Origin: Streptomyces sp. NBC_01723
GTDB lineage: Bacteria; Actinomycetota; Actinomycetes; Streptomycetales; Streptomycetaceae
Assembly: GCF_036246005.1 (NCBI RefSeq)
Contig: NZ_CP109171.1
Location: 6,684,001 to 6,748,000 of the forward strand
Direction of reading: 5' to 3'
DNA length: 64,000 nt
Position numbers and translations under genes: made by a program. Below are positions 14,903-23,220 of the stretch, one piece after another. The notes below the pieces were generated by a model. The model searched no databases, was not told the origin of the DNA, and saw only the letters and a program-made list of their open reading frames with translations. Position 1 is the stretch's first letter; each line of letters starts with the position of its first letter.

Positions 14903-16429
14903 TCACCCCGCGTGCAGTGGATTGGGCAGCTCCGTCCACAGATCCCCCGCGGTCCCCGGCGAAGTACGCATCAACGTCAGCGACTTCACCGGAAGCGGCT
15001 CCTCGCACAGGGCCAGGACGTCGGGGGTGCGCGGCAGTTCGCGTACCGCCTCCTCCAGCGCCTTGCCCAGCGCCGCACCGGAACCCGCCGTCGCCGCCAG
15101 CGCGCCGCCCACCAGCGAACCGAACAACTTGCGCCGCAGCGCCACCGGATCGTCGGTGAGCATCCGCGCGGGAAGCGGCGGGACGGCGACGGCGTGCCGG
15201 GCCAGGCGGGCCGGGCTGACGCGGATGTCGGCCAGGTCGCGGTAGACCAGGCGCAGCGGTTCGCCCGTCGGGGAGAGCACCACGAGCAGGTTCTGCCCGT
15301 GCGCCTCCAGGGCCACGCCCAGCTCCAGCAGGCGCAGCCCCACGCCGAGCGCGAGCCGCGCGAACGCCGCCTGCCACTCTGGCGACCCGGAAAGGCCGAT
15401 GCCCGCCAGCGCGGCCACCGGGACCACGTGCTCGCCGGGGGCCGCGTAGGCCCGCGGCGACTCGCGCAGTACGGCGGCCAGGTCGGGGGAGCCGGCGGCC
15501 ACCGCGCCCAGGGTGCCGGTGACGTGCAGCAGCCCCTCCAGGCGCGCCGCCAGCTCCTGCCCGAAGCGGGACACGTCCGCCGACGCGCCGACCGAGGCGA
15601 CCGAGATGTCCCGCACCGAGGACGTCAGGCGGGCGCTGAGCGCGGTCTTGACGTGCGGTCCGCCGGGCACGGCCAGCGTCCGCAGGGACATCAGCGGGTG
15701 CGCGGCGATCCCCTCCTCGCAGGGCCGCTTGAGTACGTGCGCCGCCTGCCACGGATGCACCGGCACCAGCACCGCGGGCCCGTCGCGCCACTCCCGGGGC
15801 CACGCCCCCGTCACCAGGCACTCGGCCGCCGGGACCGGCACCAGGCCCAGCTCCACCACCGGCCCGTGCTCGGGCCCGTACGCGAGCTGCTCCGCGACCG
15901 AGAAGCCCGGCCGCGAACGGCAGCCGGGGTGGTAGGGGTGCCCGTCGACCACGCGCCGTTCCCAGCCCCAGTCGGTCTCCGGCCACTCGTCCGGGTGAAC
16001 CTCCGGCGCCGCACCGCCCACCCCCCGCGGCTGTCCGGCGCGCGACAGCGCCAACGAGGCGACGCTGTGCCCGAGTTCGGCCGCGAACCCGGTGGAGTGC
16101 GCTACGGCGAGGTCGGTCATCAGCCGCTCCGGATCGTCGTACGCGACCTCGTCGAGGTGGACCACCGGGGCGTACGCGTCCGTGCGATACGGGTCGGCCG
16201 CCGGACCGGCCAGCCGTCGGCCGTCCCCGAGGCGCAGCACCAGTCCGTCGCCGGCGGACTCCCGGCCCGCGATCCAGGGCAGCGGCTCGTGGGCGAACGC
16301 ACGCCACAGCCGGGACAGCACGGCCGCGCGGGCACCCGGCCGCTCGGCGGCGAACCGGTCGGCCAGAGCGGGGCGGACGGCCGCCAGCTCGTCGGCGACC
16401 TCGGCCTCTGTGCTGCTGGGACGGTGCAC
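14903..16429 (-). CDS. IucA/IucC-family NRPS-independent siderophore synthetase
   Basis: 508 residues, shorter than the usual ~580-620. Family marks are VDGHPYHPGCRSRPGFS (substrate and ATP site), VPVHPWQAAHVL, SLRTLAVPGGPHVKTALS, LEAHGQNLLVVL and LRLVYRDLADIR. The enzyme would adenylate a carboxylate such as citrate or a succinyl derivative and condense it with an amine or alcohol. The GTG at 16429 follows GAGGAG. It is divergent from a second synthetase, but no decarboxylase, monooxygenase or exporter genes adjoin. The product is unknown. Confidence 0.88.
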   Translation of the reverse strand: MHRPSSTEAEVADELAAVRPALADRFAAERPGARAAVLSRLWRAFAHEPLPWIAGRESAGDGLVLRLGDGRRLAGPAADPYRTDAYAPVVHLDEVAYDDPERLMTDLAVAHSTGFAAELGHSVASLALSRAGQPRGVGGAAPEVHPDEWPETDWGWERRVVDGHPYHPGCRSRPGFSVAEQLAYGPEHGPVVELGLVPVPAAECLVTGAWPREWRDGPAVLVPVHPWQAAHVLKRPCEEGIAAHPLMSLRTLAVPGGPHVKTALSARLTSSVRDISVASVGASADVSRFGQELAARLEGLLHVTGTLGAVAAGSPDLAAVLRESPRAYAAPGEHVVPVAALAGIGLSGSPEWQAAFARLALGVGLRLLELGVALEAHGQNLLVVLSPTGEPLRLVYRDLADIRVSPARLARHAVAVPPLPARMLTDDPVALRRKLFGSLVGGALAATAGSGAALGKALEEAVRELPRTPDVLALCEEPLPVKSLTLMRTSPGTAGDLWTELPNPLHAG

Positions 16430-16546
16430 GGGCGGGCTCCTCGGGTACGGGTACGACGGCAGGCGGAGGGACGATCACGGACCTGACGTCTACAGACATA
16501 CTGATCGTCTCCGTCCTCTCCGCCATGGACAGACCGTAGGGAACGA
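16430..16546. promoter_or_regulatory. Divergent promoter region of the two siderophore synthetases
   Basis: The 117-bp gap must hold both promoters. I looked for a DmdR1-type iron box (TTAGGTTAGGCT-like 19-mer dyad) and saw none. ACAGACATACTGATCG around 16491-16506 is the only AT-richer patch. Regulation by iron is therefore not supported by the sequence. Confidence 0.4.
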
Positions 16547-18088
16547 GTGGAACGCGTGGATCTCCTGCCCCTGCCCACCGGCGCCGCCCGGGACGCCGCT
16601 TCCCCGGGCGGCATCGCCGAACGCGCCGACGCCTGCGCGGCCGTACCGCTGCTGAACTGCCTGCTGCGCGAGGTGGCCCGGCCGCTGCCCGGCGCCGGGG
16701 CGCGCCCGGTGTACCGGCTGCCCGGCGGCAGACTGCTGCGGGTGCGCGCGGGCCGGCGCCCCGCCGAACCGGAACTTCGCGCGGCGGGTGGCTGGCACCG
16801 CGTCGGCCACGCCGAGCTGGTGAAACTCGTCTCGGAGGAGCTGCGCCGGCACACCGGCCTGGCCAACCACGAACTGCCCACCGAGATGACCGACAGCCGG
16901 GACGCTCTGGCCGCGCTGCTGACGGCACGCGCGCGTGCCACCCCGCCGGAGGACTCCTACCTCCGCTCCGAGCAGTCCCTCCTCACCGGCCACACCCACC
17001 ACCCCGCCCCCAAAGCGCGCGGCGGCGGCCCGCACTCCGGCTGGCTGCCCTACGCGCCCGAGGCGCACGCCCGCTTTCCGCTGGTGCTGCTCGGCGTGCG
17101 CGAGGACACGGTCGTCGACGAGGGCGACACCGCCGCCCTGGACGCCCTCGGCCAGGCCCCGCCCGGCTACCGGCTGCTGCCGGCCCACCCGTGGCAGCTG
17201 GACCTGACGGCGACCGCACTCGCCCCCGCCTTCCGCGACGGGCGGCTCGTCCGGCTGGGCACCACCGGCTTCTTCACCTGGCCGACGGCGGCGATCCGCA
17301 CGGTGTACGCGCCCGAGTACCTGCCGGGGCGCGACCTCTTCCTGAAGTTCAGCCTCGACGTGCGCATCACCAACGACATCCGGCGCCTGTGGCGGCACGA
17401 CCTGCTCCGGCTGCGCCGCACCGACACGGCGGTCACCGAGGCGTTCGCCGCCGCCGGGCCCCCTGCGGCCTGGCTCGGCGACCGCGGCCACCGCACGGCG
17501 GACTTCGCCTTCGAGGAACTGGCCGTCGTCGTCCGCGACGGACTGCGCGACCGCGTCCTGCCCGGTGCGACCCCGCTGCTCGCCGCCGCGCTCGTGGAGG
17601 GCTTCCCCGGCAGCCCCCTGGCCCGCGCCACCGACCCGGCGGCCTGGTGGCGGGCGTACCTCGACGCCGTCGTGCCGCCCGTGCTGACCGCCTTCGCCGA
17701 CGACGGCGTCGTCCTGGAGGCCCACCTCCAGAACACCCTGGTCGCCGTGGACGCCGACGGCACCCCGGTCCAGGCCCTGTTCCGGGACGCGGAGGGCGTC
17801 AAGCTGCTGCCGGACACCTCCCGCGCGGACGGCTGGGAACGGCTGGTCTACTGCCTGGTCGTCAACCACCTCTGGGAGATCGCCGCCGCCCTGGCCGAAC
17901 ACCACCCCGGCCTCGACCCCTGGCCGGCGGTCCGCCGCGCCCTCTCCCGCCACACGCTCCCCGAAATCCCCGCCCTGCTCAGCGCTCCCACCCTCCCCGC
18001 CAAGACCAACCTCCTCCTGCGCTGGACCGGCGCCGACGGCGCGGAGGCCCGCTACCTGCCGCTGCCCAACCCCCTGCGGGAGGCGTGA
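16547..18088 (+). CDS. IucA/IucC-family NRPS-independent siderophore synthetase, second
   Basis: 513 residues. It shows ANHELPTEMTDSRDAL, GHTHHPAPKARGG (the G-H-x-x-H-P-x-x-K-x-R fingerprint), LLPAHPWQLDL, AAIRTVYAPEY, FLKFSLDVRITNDIRR and VVLEAHLQNTLVAVD, so the active site looks intact. It differs strongly from the divergent 14903-16429 protein, so the pair probably perform two successive couplings rather than being duplicates. The GTG at 16547 is the first in-frame start before conserved sequence; GTG 16556 is also possible. Confidence 0.88.
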   Translation: MERVDLLPLPTGAARDAASPGGIAERADACAAVPLLNCLLREVARPLPGAGARPVYRLPGGRLLRVRAGRRPAEPELRAAGGWHRVGHAELVKLVSEELRRHTGLANHELPTEMTDSRDALAALLTARARATPPEDSYLRSEQSLLTGHTHHPAPKARGGGPHSGWLPYAPEAHARFPLVLLGVREDTVVDEGDTAALDALGQAPPGYRLLPAHPWQLDLTATALAPAFRDGRLVRLGTTGFFTWPTAAIRTVYAPEYLPGRDLFLKFSLDVRITNDIRRLWRHDLLRLRRTDTAVTEAFAAAGPPAAWLGDRGHRTADFAFEELAVVVRDGLRDRVLPGATPLLAAALVEGFPGSPLARATDPAAWWRAYLDAVVPPVLTAFADDGVVLEAHLQNTLVAVDADGTPVQALFRDAEGVKLLPDTSRADGWERLVYCLVVNHLWEIAAALAEHHPGLDPWPAVRRALSRHTLPEIPALLSAPTLPAKTNLLLRWTGADGAEARYLPLPNPLREA

Positions 18089-18150
18089 GCGGCCCGGGTC
18101 CGCCGCGATAATCCGTGCGATCGCGGGCCCCGGAGGGGCACACTCACTGC

Positions 18151-18765
18151 ATGGCGGACATCGAGGCGTTCCGGGACGAGGCCGCGCGCTGGGCGGCCGG
18201 CGGGACCGGTGACACGGCGGGCGAGCTGGCGGAGGCGCTCGGGCTGCGGACGGCGGTGCTGCTGGAGGGCCCCAGCGACCTCGCGGCCGTCGAGGCGCTG
18301 GCCGTGCGGGAGGGCCGGGACCTGGTCGCCGAAGGGGTGGCCGTGGTGGCGATGGGCGGGGCGATGAGCGTCGGCCGCTACGCCGGTCTGCTCGGCCCGC
18401 CCGGTCTCGGCCTGTGCCTGAAGGGCCTGTGCGACGTGGGCGAGGTGCGGTTCTACGAACGGGGCTGGCAGCGGGCCGGGGCACCGCGGGACTTCTTCGT
18501 CTGCGAGGCGGACCTGGAGGACGAACTGCTCCGCGCCCTCGGCCCGGAACGGGCCGAGGAGATCATCCGGGCCGAGGGCGAGCTGCGCCCCTGGCAGACC
18601 TTCCTGGGCCAGCCCGCCCAGCACGGCCGCTCCCGGCACCAGCAGCTGCGGCGCTTCCTCTCCACGAAGAAGGGCCGCAAGATCCGCTACGGCCGCCTCC
18701 TGGTCGAGGCCCTCGACCCCGCCCGGACACCCGCTCCACTTCGCGGACTCTTCACGGGCCTGTGA
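18151..18765 (+). CDS. Stand-alone TOPRIM-domain protein (OLD-nuclease-like TOPRIM)
   Basis: 204 residues. TAVLLEGPSDLAAVEALA near residues 30-47 is the TOPRIM glutamate loop; VVAMGGAMSVGRYAGLL and the later GLCDVGEV form the acidic core. The C-terminal part is basic (RFLSTKKGRKIRYGRLL). Unlike OLD-family nucleases it has no ATPase domain, and no ATPase gene is adjacent. It could be a nuclease or primase-like accessory protein; the role is unknown. The ATG at 18151 precedes the first conserved helix. It overlaps no neighbour. Confidence 0.7.
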   Translation: MADIEAFRDEAARWAAGGTGDTAGELAEALGLRTAVLLEGPSDLAAVEALAVREGRDLVAEGVAVVAMGGAMSVGRYAGLLGPPGLGLCLKGLCDVGEVRFYERGWQRAGAPRDFFVCEADLEDELLRALGPERAEEIIRAEGELRPWQTFLGQPAQHGRSRHQQLRRFLSTKKGRKIRYGRLLVEALDPARTPAPLRGLFTGL

Positions 18766-18778
18766 CCGGACGGGCGCG

Positions 18779-19204
18779 TCAGAACCGGGTCAGCCGACCG
18801 ATGTCCACCGGGTCGATCCCGGTGAGCTGCGCGATGCGGGGCGCGGGGATCCCGGCCGCGTGAGCACGGTGCACCAGCGTCTCCCAGTCCTGGGTGGCCT
18901 CCCGGAAACCGAGGAGCTCCCTCTCCAGGTCGGTGATGGACGCCGGGGTGCACTCCTGCTCCACCCGCAGGGCCTCGTCCGCGGTCAGCGGCACGGGCAG
19001 CCGCTCGGCGTCCTCCGGGATGAGGACGTCCTTGGCCGCCGGAAGAATCCTGACCTGCTCGGACCCCGGCGCCGTACCGTGCGCGGAGAGCCAGCCGCGT
19101 ACGGCGGGCGTCTCCAGACACTCCAACGGCCCGACCGCCGCCAGCGGCGCCGCGAGCCGCGGATGACGCTCCGGCAGCAGGAACAGGTACGCGTCATCGG
19201 CCAT
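18779..19204 (-). CDS. Hypothetical protein with C-terminal helix-turn-helix-like segment
   Basis: 141 residues, mostly helical, no signal peptide or membrane segment. The segment AAGIPAPRIAQLTGIDPVDIGRLTRF at the C-terminus reads like a helix-turn-helix, preceded by DWETLVHRAHA. The N-terminal half (FLLPERHPRLAAPLAAVGPLE) is not recognised. It is convergent with the TOPRIM gene and divergent from the HipA-like gene, without an operon partner. Confidence 0.6.
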   Translation of the reverse strand: MADDAYLFLLPERHPRLAAPLAAVGPLECLETPAVRGWLSAHGTAPGSEQVRILPAAKDVLIPEDAERLPVPLTADEALRVEQECTPASITDLERELLGFREATQDWETLVHRAHAAGIPAPRIAQLTGIDPVDIGRLTRF

Positions 19205-19358
19205 CGCTCAACTTCGCCTTTCCCGACACGGGTGTGAGGCACTGATATTAGTGCGGTCCGGGAGGGCCGGGCGCCGTGAGCCGGGACGTGCCCCTAGTAA
19301 CCTGACCTCCGGTCGTGGAGCGGACTCCGGGGGCCGATGAGATGGGTGGGCAGGGAAA

Positions 19359-20273
19359 GTGCTGAGAGAGGTCGCGGCGACGCGTTACGTCGCACCCCTG
19401 CACGAGGGCGGTTCGGTGCCGGGTCTCGTCGAGGCCGACGACCTGGGCACTTACGTTCTGAAGTTCACCGGCTCCGCGCAGGGCCGCAAGGCGCTGGTCG
19501 CCGAGGTGATCGTCGGGGAGCTGGGGCGGGAGCTGGGGCTCCGGGTGCCGGAGCTGGTCCTCGCGCACTTCGACCCGGCGACGGCCGAGGACCAGCCGCA
19601 CCAGGAGGTGCGCGACCTGCTCGACGCCAGTGCCGGACTCAACCTCGGCATGGACTACCTGTCGGGCGGCGCCGACCTCACGCCGGAGCTGGCCGGAACG
19701 TTCCCCGTGGACGCGCGGGAGGCCGGGCGCGTCGTCTGGCTGGACGCACTCACCGTGAACGTGGACCGCACGGTGCACAGCTCCAACCTGATGGTCTGGC
19801 CGACCCTCGGTGTCGCACCCCCGCGCCTGTGGCTGATCGACCACGGCGCCGCGCTCGTCTTCCACCACCGCTGGGACACCTCCGCCCCGGAGAAGGCGTA
19901 CGACTTCCGTCACCACGCCCTCGGCCCCTACGCGCCCGACGTCCGGGCCGCCGACGCCGAACTCGCCCCGAAGGTGACGGAGGAGCTGCTGCGCGACGTG
20001 GTGGGCCGGGTGCCGGACGCCTGGCTGACCCCCGAGGCGGGCTTCGGCACACCGGACGAGCTGCGCTCCGCCTACGTCGGCTACCTGCACGCGCGCGTAC
20101 GGGCCTCGGCGCAGTGGCTGCCCACCCACTTCCCGGGCCGCGACGAGCTGGCCGCCGAGAACGCCGCCCGCGCCGCCCGGACCGAGCGGGGGCGCCCGGA
20201 CTGGCTCAAGCGCGTCCCCGACCTGCACGGCAGGCCGGCCGCCGAACGGGACTGGTCCGCCCACGTGGACTGA
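19359..20273 (+). CDS. HipA-like kinase-fold protein (HipA_2 domain), orphan
   Basis: 304 residues. The layout is that of stand-alone HipA-like proteins: an ATP-grip start YVLKFTGSAQGRKALVAEVI with the lysine, a catalytic-loop-like VVWLDALTVNVDRTVHSSNLMVW (D and N in order) and metal-binding LWLIDHGAALVFHH. No hipB antitoxin gene is adjacent, and the N-subdomain of true HipA toxins is absent, so it is more likely a housekeeping-type kinase than a toxin. GTG at 19359 chosen. A hairpin follows at 20281. Confidence 0.7.
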   Translation: MLREVAATRYVAPLHEGGSVPGLVEADDLGTYVLKFTGSAQGRKALVAEVIVGELGRELGLRVPELVLAHFDPATAEDQPHQEVRDLLDASAGLNLGMDYLSGGADLTPELAGTFPVDAREAGRVVWLDALTVNVDRTVHSSNLMVWPTLGVAPPRLWLIDHGAALVFHHRWDTSAPEKAYDFRHHALGPYAPDVRAADAELAPKVTEELLRDVVGRVPDAWLTPEAGFGTPDELRSAYVGYLHARVRASAQWLPTHFPGRDELAAENAARAARTERGRPDWLKRVPDLHGRPAAERDWSAHVD

Positions 20274-20280
20274 GACACGA

Positions 20281-20316
20281 CCGCGCCCCCGGTGCTGTGC
20301 GGTACCGGGGGCGCGG
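20281..20316. terminator. Terminator between HipA-like gene and aceB
   Basis: Perfect 13-base arms CCGCGCCCCCGGT and ACCGGGGGCGCGG around a 10-base loop, between convergent stops at 20273 and 20338. Confidence 0.75.
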
Positions 20317-20337
20317 GCCGGGTCACGGGACCGGGCG

Positions 20338-21960
20338 TCAGCCCTTGAGCTGCTCGTACGCCGGCAGCGTCAGGAAGTCGGCGTAGTCCTCGTCGAGCGA
20401 GACCGTCAGGAGCAGGTCGTGGGCCTGCTGCCAGTTGCCGGCCGCGAAGGCCTCGTCGCCGATCTCCGCGCGGATGTTCGCCAGTTCCTCGGCGGCGACC
20501 TTGCGGGCCAGCTCGGCGGTGACCTGCTCGCCGTTGTCGAGGACCACCTCCGCGTTGATCCACTGCCAGATCTGCGAGCGGGAGATCTCGGCGGTGGCCG
20601 CGTCCTCCATCAGGTTGAAGATGGCGACCGCGCCGAGACCGCGCAGCCATGCCTCGATGTAACGGATGCCGACCTGCACCGCGTTGACCAGGCCCGCGTA
20701 GGTCGGCTTGGCGTCCAGGGAGTCGATCGCGATGAGGTCGGCCGCCTTGACGTCGACGTCCTCGCGCAGCCGGTCCTTCTGGTGGGGCCGGTCGCCGAGG
20801 ACCTTGTCGAAGGACTCCATGGCGATCGGGACCAGGTCGGGGTGGGCGACCCAGGAGCCGTCGAAGCCGTCGCCGGCCTCGCGGTCCTTGTCGGCGCGGA
20901 CCTTCTCGAAGGCCACCTTGTTGACCTCGGCGTCCCGGCGGGACGGGATGAACGCCGCCATGCCGCCGATCGCGTGCGCGCCGCGCTTGTGGCAGGTGCG
21001 CACGAGGAGTTCGGTGTACGCGCGCATGAACGGGGCGGTCATCGTGACCGCGTTGCGGTCCGGGAGGACGAACTTGGCGCCGCCGTCACGGAAGTTCTTC
21101 ACGATGGAGAACAGGTAGTCCCAGCGGCCCGCGTTCAGCCCCGAGGCGTGGTCGCGCAGTTCGTAGAGGATCTCCTCCATCTCGTACGCGGCCGTGATCG
21201 TCTCGATCAGGACGGTGGCGCGGACGGTGCCCTGCGGGATGCCGACGTAGTCCTGCGCGAAGACGAACACCTCGTTCCAGAGGCGGGCCTCCAGGTGCGA
21301 CTCCGTCTTGGGCAGGTAGAAGTACGGGCCCTTGCCGAGGTCCAGCAGGCGCTGGGCGTTGTGGAAGAAGTACAGGCCGAAGTCGACCAGCGCGCCCGGT
21401 ACCGGACGGCCGTCGACCTGGAGGTGGCGCTCGTCGAGGTGCCAGCCGCGCGGGCGCATGACGACCGTCGCCAGCTCCGCGTCCGGGCGCAGGGCGTACG
21501 ACTTGCCGGTGCGCTCGTCGGTGAAGTCGATGGCGCGGTGGTAGGCGGCGGCGAGGTTGAGCTGGCCGCCGACGACGTTCTCCCAGGTCGGCGCGGAGGC
21601 GTCCTCGAAGTCCGCGAGCCAGACCTTCGCGCCCGAGTTGAGGGCGTTGATGGTCATCTTGCGGTCGGTCGGACCGGTGATCTCGACCCGGCGGTCCTGC
21701 AGCGCGGCCGGAGCGGGGGCCACCTTCCAGGAGTCGTCCGCGCGAATGGCGGCGGTCTCCGGGAGGAAGTCGAGCGTGGAGGTGCGGGCGATCCCGGCGC
21801 GGCGCTCCGCACGGCGGGCGAGGAGCTCGTCACGCCGGGGCGTGAACCGCCGGTGCAGCTCGGCCACGAAGGCGAGCGCCGCATCGGTGAGGACCTCTTC
21901 CTGCCGGGGCAGGGGCTCGGCGTCGACGATGGCCAGCGGGGACGGCGCTGGTGCGGACAT
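20338..21960 (-). CDS. aceB: Malate synthase A
   Basis: 540 residues, normal for the A isoform. [17 protein letters not shown] is the malate-synthase signature with the catalytic arginine, and [21 protein letters not shown] carries the acidic metal ligand region. It condenses glyoxylate with acetyl-CoA to malate. Here it most likely drains glyoxylate produced from allantoin, because no isocitrate lyase is nearby and its promoter carries the same two operators as allB. ATG 21960 with GAAGGAAG upstream. Confidence 0.95.
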   Translation of the reverse strand: MSAPAPSPLAIVDAEPLPRQEEVLTDAALAFVAELHRRFTPRRDELLARRAERRAGIARTSTLDFLPETAAIRADDSWKVAPAPAALQDRRVEITGPTDRKMTINALNSGAKVWLADFEDASAPTWENVVGGQLNLAAAYHRAIDFTDERTGKSYALRPDAELATVVMRPRGWHLDERHLQVDGRPVPGALVDFGLYFFHNAQRLLDLGKGPYFYLPKTESHLEARLWNEVFVFAQDYVGIPQGTVRATVLIETITAAYEMEEILYELRDHASGLNAGRWDYLFSIVKNFRDGGAKFVLPDRNAVTMTAPFMRAYTELLVRTCHKRGAHAIGGMAAFIPSRRDAEVNKVAFEKVRADKDREAGDGFDGSWVAHPDLVPIAMESFDKVLGDRPHQKDRLREDVDVKAADLIAIDSLDAKPTYAGLVNAVQVGIRYIEAWLRGLGAVAIFNLMEDAATAEISRSQIWQWINAEVVLDNGEQVTAELARKVAAEELANIRAEIGDEAFAAGNWQQAHDLLLTVSLDEDYADFLTLPAYEQLKG

Positions 21961-22055
21961 GAGCTGTCACTTCCTTCAGCGTGGCACCGGGTGCCAGAGG
22001 GTGCGTATGGGGGCATTACGCACTCGCCGTGCAGTCGAGTGCTTCTGGTCAGTGG

Positions 22056-22096
22056 ATACTAGTTTCCTCATCGTGGAACTTCAATGGTTTGTTGAC
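22056..22096 (-). promoter_or_regulatory. aceB promoter with two embedded operators
   Basis: On the minus strand TTGAAG (22084-22079) and TAGTAT (22061-22056) are exactly 17 bp apart, an excellent vegetative promoter. TTCCTCATCGTGGAA (22064-22078, plus-strand reading) fills the spacer and fits the allB/hyi operator pattern. TTCAATGGTTTGTTGAC (22080-22096) overlaps the -35 box and fits the uraD/allB palindrome. Repression by two different proteins is the natural reading. Confidence 0.65.
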
Positions 22097-22144
22097 GTCG
22101 AGATTCTCCGGTTCGAGGAAAGGTGGCGCTCGGTGCCACGCCCT

Positions 22145-22744
22145 TCACTCAAGGTGGACCAGGTCGGCCTCGGTGTCGATGTCGTACGGCTGCGCCACGT
22201 CTGCGCACTCCACGAGCGCGATCTCGGCCTCGTGTTCCCTCAGGTAGGCGCGTGCCCCCCGGTCCCCGGTGGCAGTCGCCGCGACCCCCGCCCAGTGCGC
22301 GGCGCCGAGCAGGACGGGGTGCCCGCGCACCCCCGCGTACGCCGCCGACACGAGCGACGTCTCGTCCCGGTATCCGGCGCGCACCCGGGTCATCGCCTCC
22401 GCGCCGATGCCGGGCTGGTCCACCAGGCAGACCAGGGCCGCCCGCGCCGCCGTCCCGGTGAGCGAGTCGAGCCCGGTCCGCAGCGAGGACCCCATGCCCC
22501 GCTCCCAGTCCGGGTTGTCCACGAGTACGCAGCCCGCGAGATCCGCCCGGTCGCGTACGTCCGCCGCGCGCGCCCCGAGGACGACGTGCACGCGGGTGCA
22601 GCCGGCCGCGCGGAGCACGGCGACCGCGTGTTCGACGAGTGGGTGTCCACGGTGTTCGAGCAGTGCCTTGGGGCGCCCGCCGAGCCGCCGGCCGCCTCCG
22701 GCGGCCAGCAGCAGCCCCGCCACCTGGTCTTCGTCATCCGTCAT
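22145..22744 (-). CDS. MobA/MocA-like molybdenum-cofactor nucleotidyltransferase
   Basis: 199 residues. GLLLAAGGGRRLGGRPKALL (9-28) is the nucleotide-binding signature of the MobA/MocA group, and CLVDQPGIGAEAM carries the Mg-binding Asp. MocA-type enzymes add CMP to molybdopterin for xanthine-dehydrogenase-class enzymes. That fits a purine-degradation locus, since xanthine dehydrogenase feeds uricase, although no xdh gene is in this window. It could also be another sugar or cofactor nucleotidyltransferase. It ends 49 bp from the aceB operator region. Confidence 0.72.
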   Translation of the reverse strand: MTDDEDQVAGLLLAAGGGRRLGGRPKALLEHRGHPLVEHAVAVLRAAGCTRVHVVLGARAADVRDRADLAGCVLVDNPDWERGMGSSLRTGLDSLTGTAARAALVCLVDQPGIGAEAMTRVRAGYRDETSLVSAAYAGVRGHPVLLGAAHWAGVAATATGDRGARAYLREHEAEIALVECADVAQPYDIDTEADLVHLE

Positions 22745-22886
22745 GGGTCCTGCATACCCGACGGCCCGCCAAACGTCCGGGCGTGCGCGGGGTTGCCGAA
22801 GACTGAAATTCGGTCCGCGTGGTGGCGTGCGCCGGGCGGCGTGGCGTTTACTGGCCCGCGCACGACGGGGTTCGAGGGGGAGGGCT

Positions 22887-23204
22887 GTGTTGCGGAGCTT
22901 GGGGCAGAGGCGAGGGACCGTCGGCGACGAGGACGTGAGGGTGGCGGAACTGAGGGCCGCGGTGTCCCGGTTGCGCCGCCAACTCGCCCTGCTGCCCGCC
23001 GACTTCCCGGACCGGGCGATCGCCGAGAACGAGCTGGCCGACCTCGCTGCGATGGCGGGGAACGGGATCCCCGAGGCGCCACGGCTGCGCCGCTCCCTGC
23101 TGCTGATAGCCGCCGCGATCGGCTCCGTCAGCGCCCTGTCGCCGGGGCTGACGGAGGTCCGGCACGCCGTGGAACTCTTCGGGGACCCGCCCCCGCGCGG
23201 CTAG
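22887..23204 (+). CDS. Small conserved Streptomyces protein (DUF5955 type)
   Basis: 105 residues. It begins with a short basic stretch (LRSLGQRRG), then a predicted coiled helix VAELRAAVSRLRRQLALL, a DRAIAENELADLAAMA helix, and a hydrophobic helix RRSLLLIAAAIGSVSALSPGL, ending in a proline-rich tail. This is the pattern I associate with DUF5955, function unknown. The GTG at 22887 follows GGGGGAGGG. It stands alone between divergent mocA-like and convergent allR. Confidence 0.6.
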   Translation: MLRSLGQRRGTVGDEDVRVAELRAAVSRLRRQLALLPADFPDRAIAENELADLAAMAGNGIPEAPRLRRSLLLIAAAIGSVSALSPGLTEVRHAVELFGDPPPRG

Positions 23205-23220
23205 GGGCGGTCGGGCGGCT

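Noticed and set aside
16430..16546. DmdR1 iron box between the siderophore synthetases
   Set aside because: No TTAGG..CCTAA-type 19-mer dyad could be found on either strand.
19359..20273. HipBA toxin-antitoxin system
   Set aside because: There is no hipB-like gene beside it and the toxin's N-subdomain is missing; annotated as an orphan HipA-like kinase instead.
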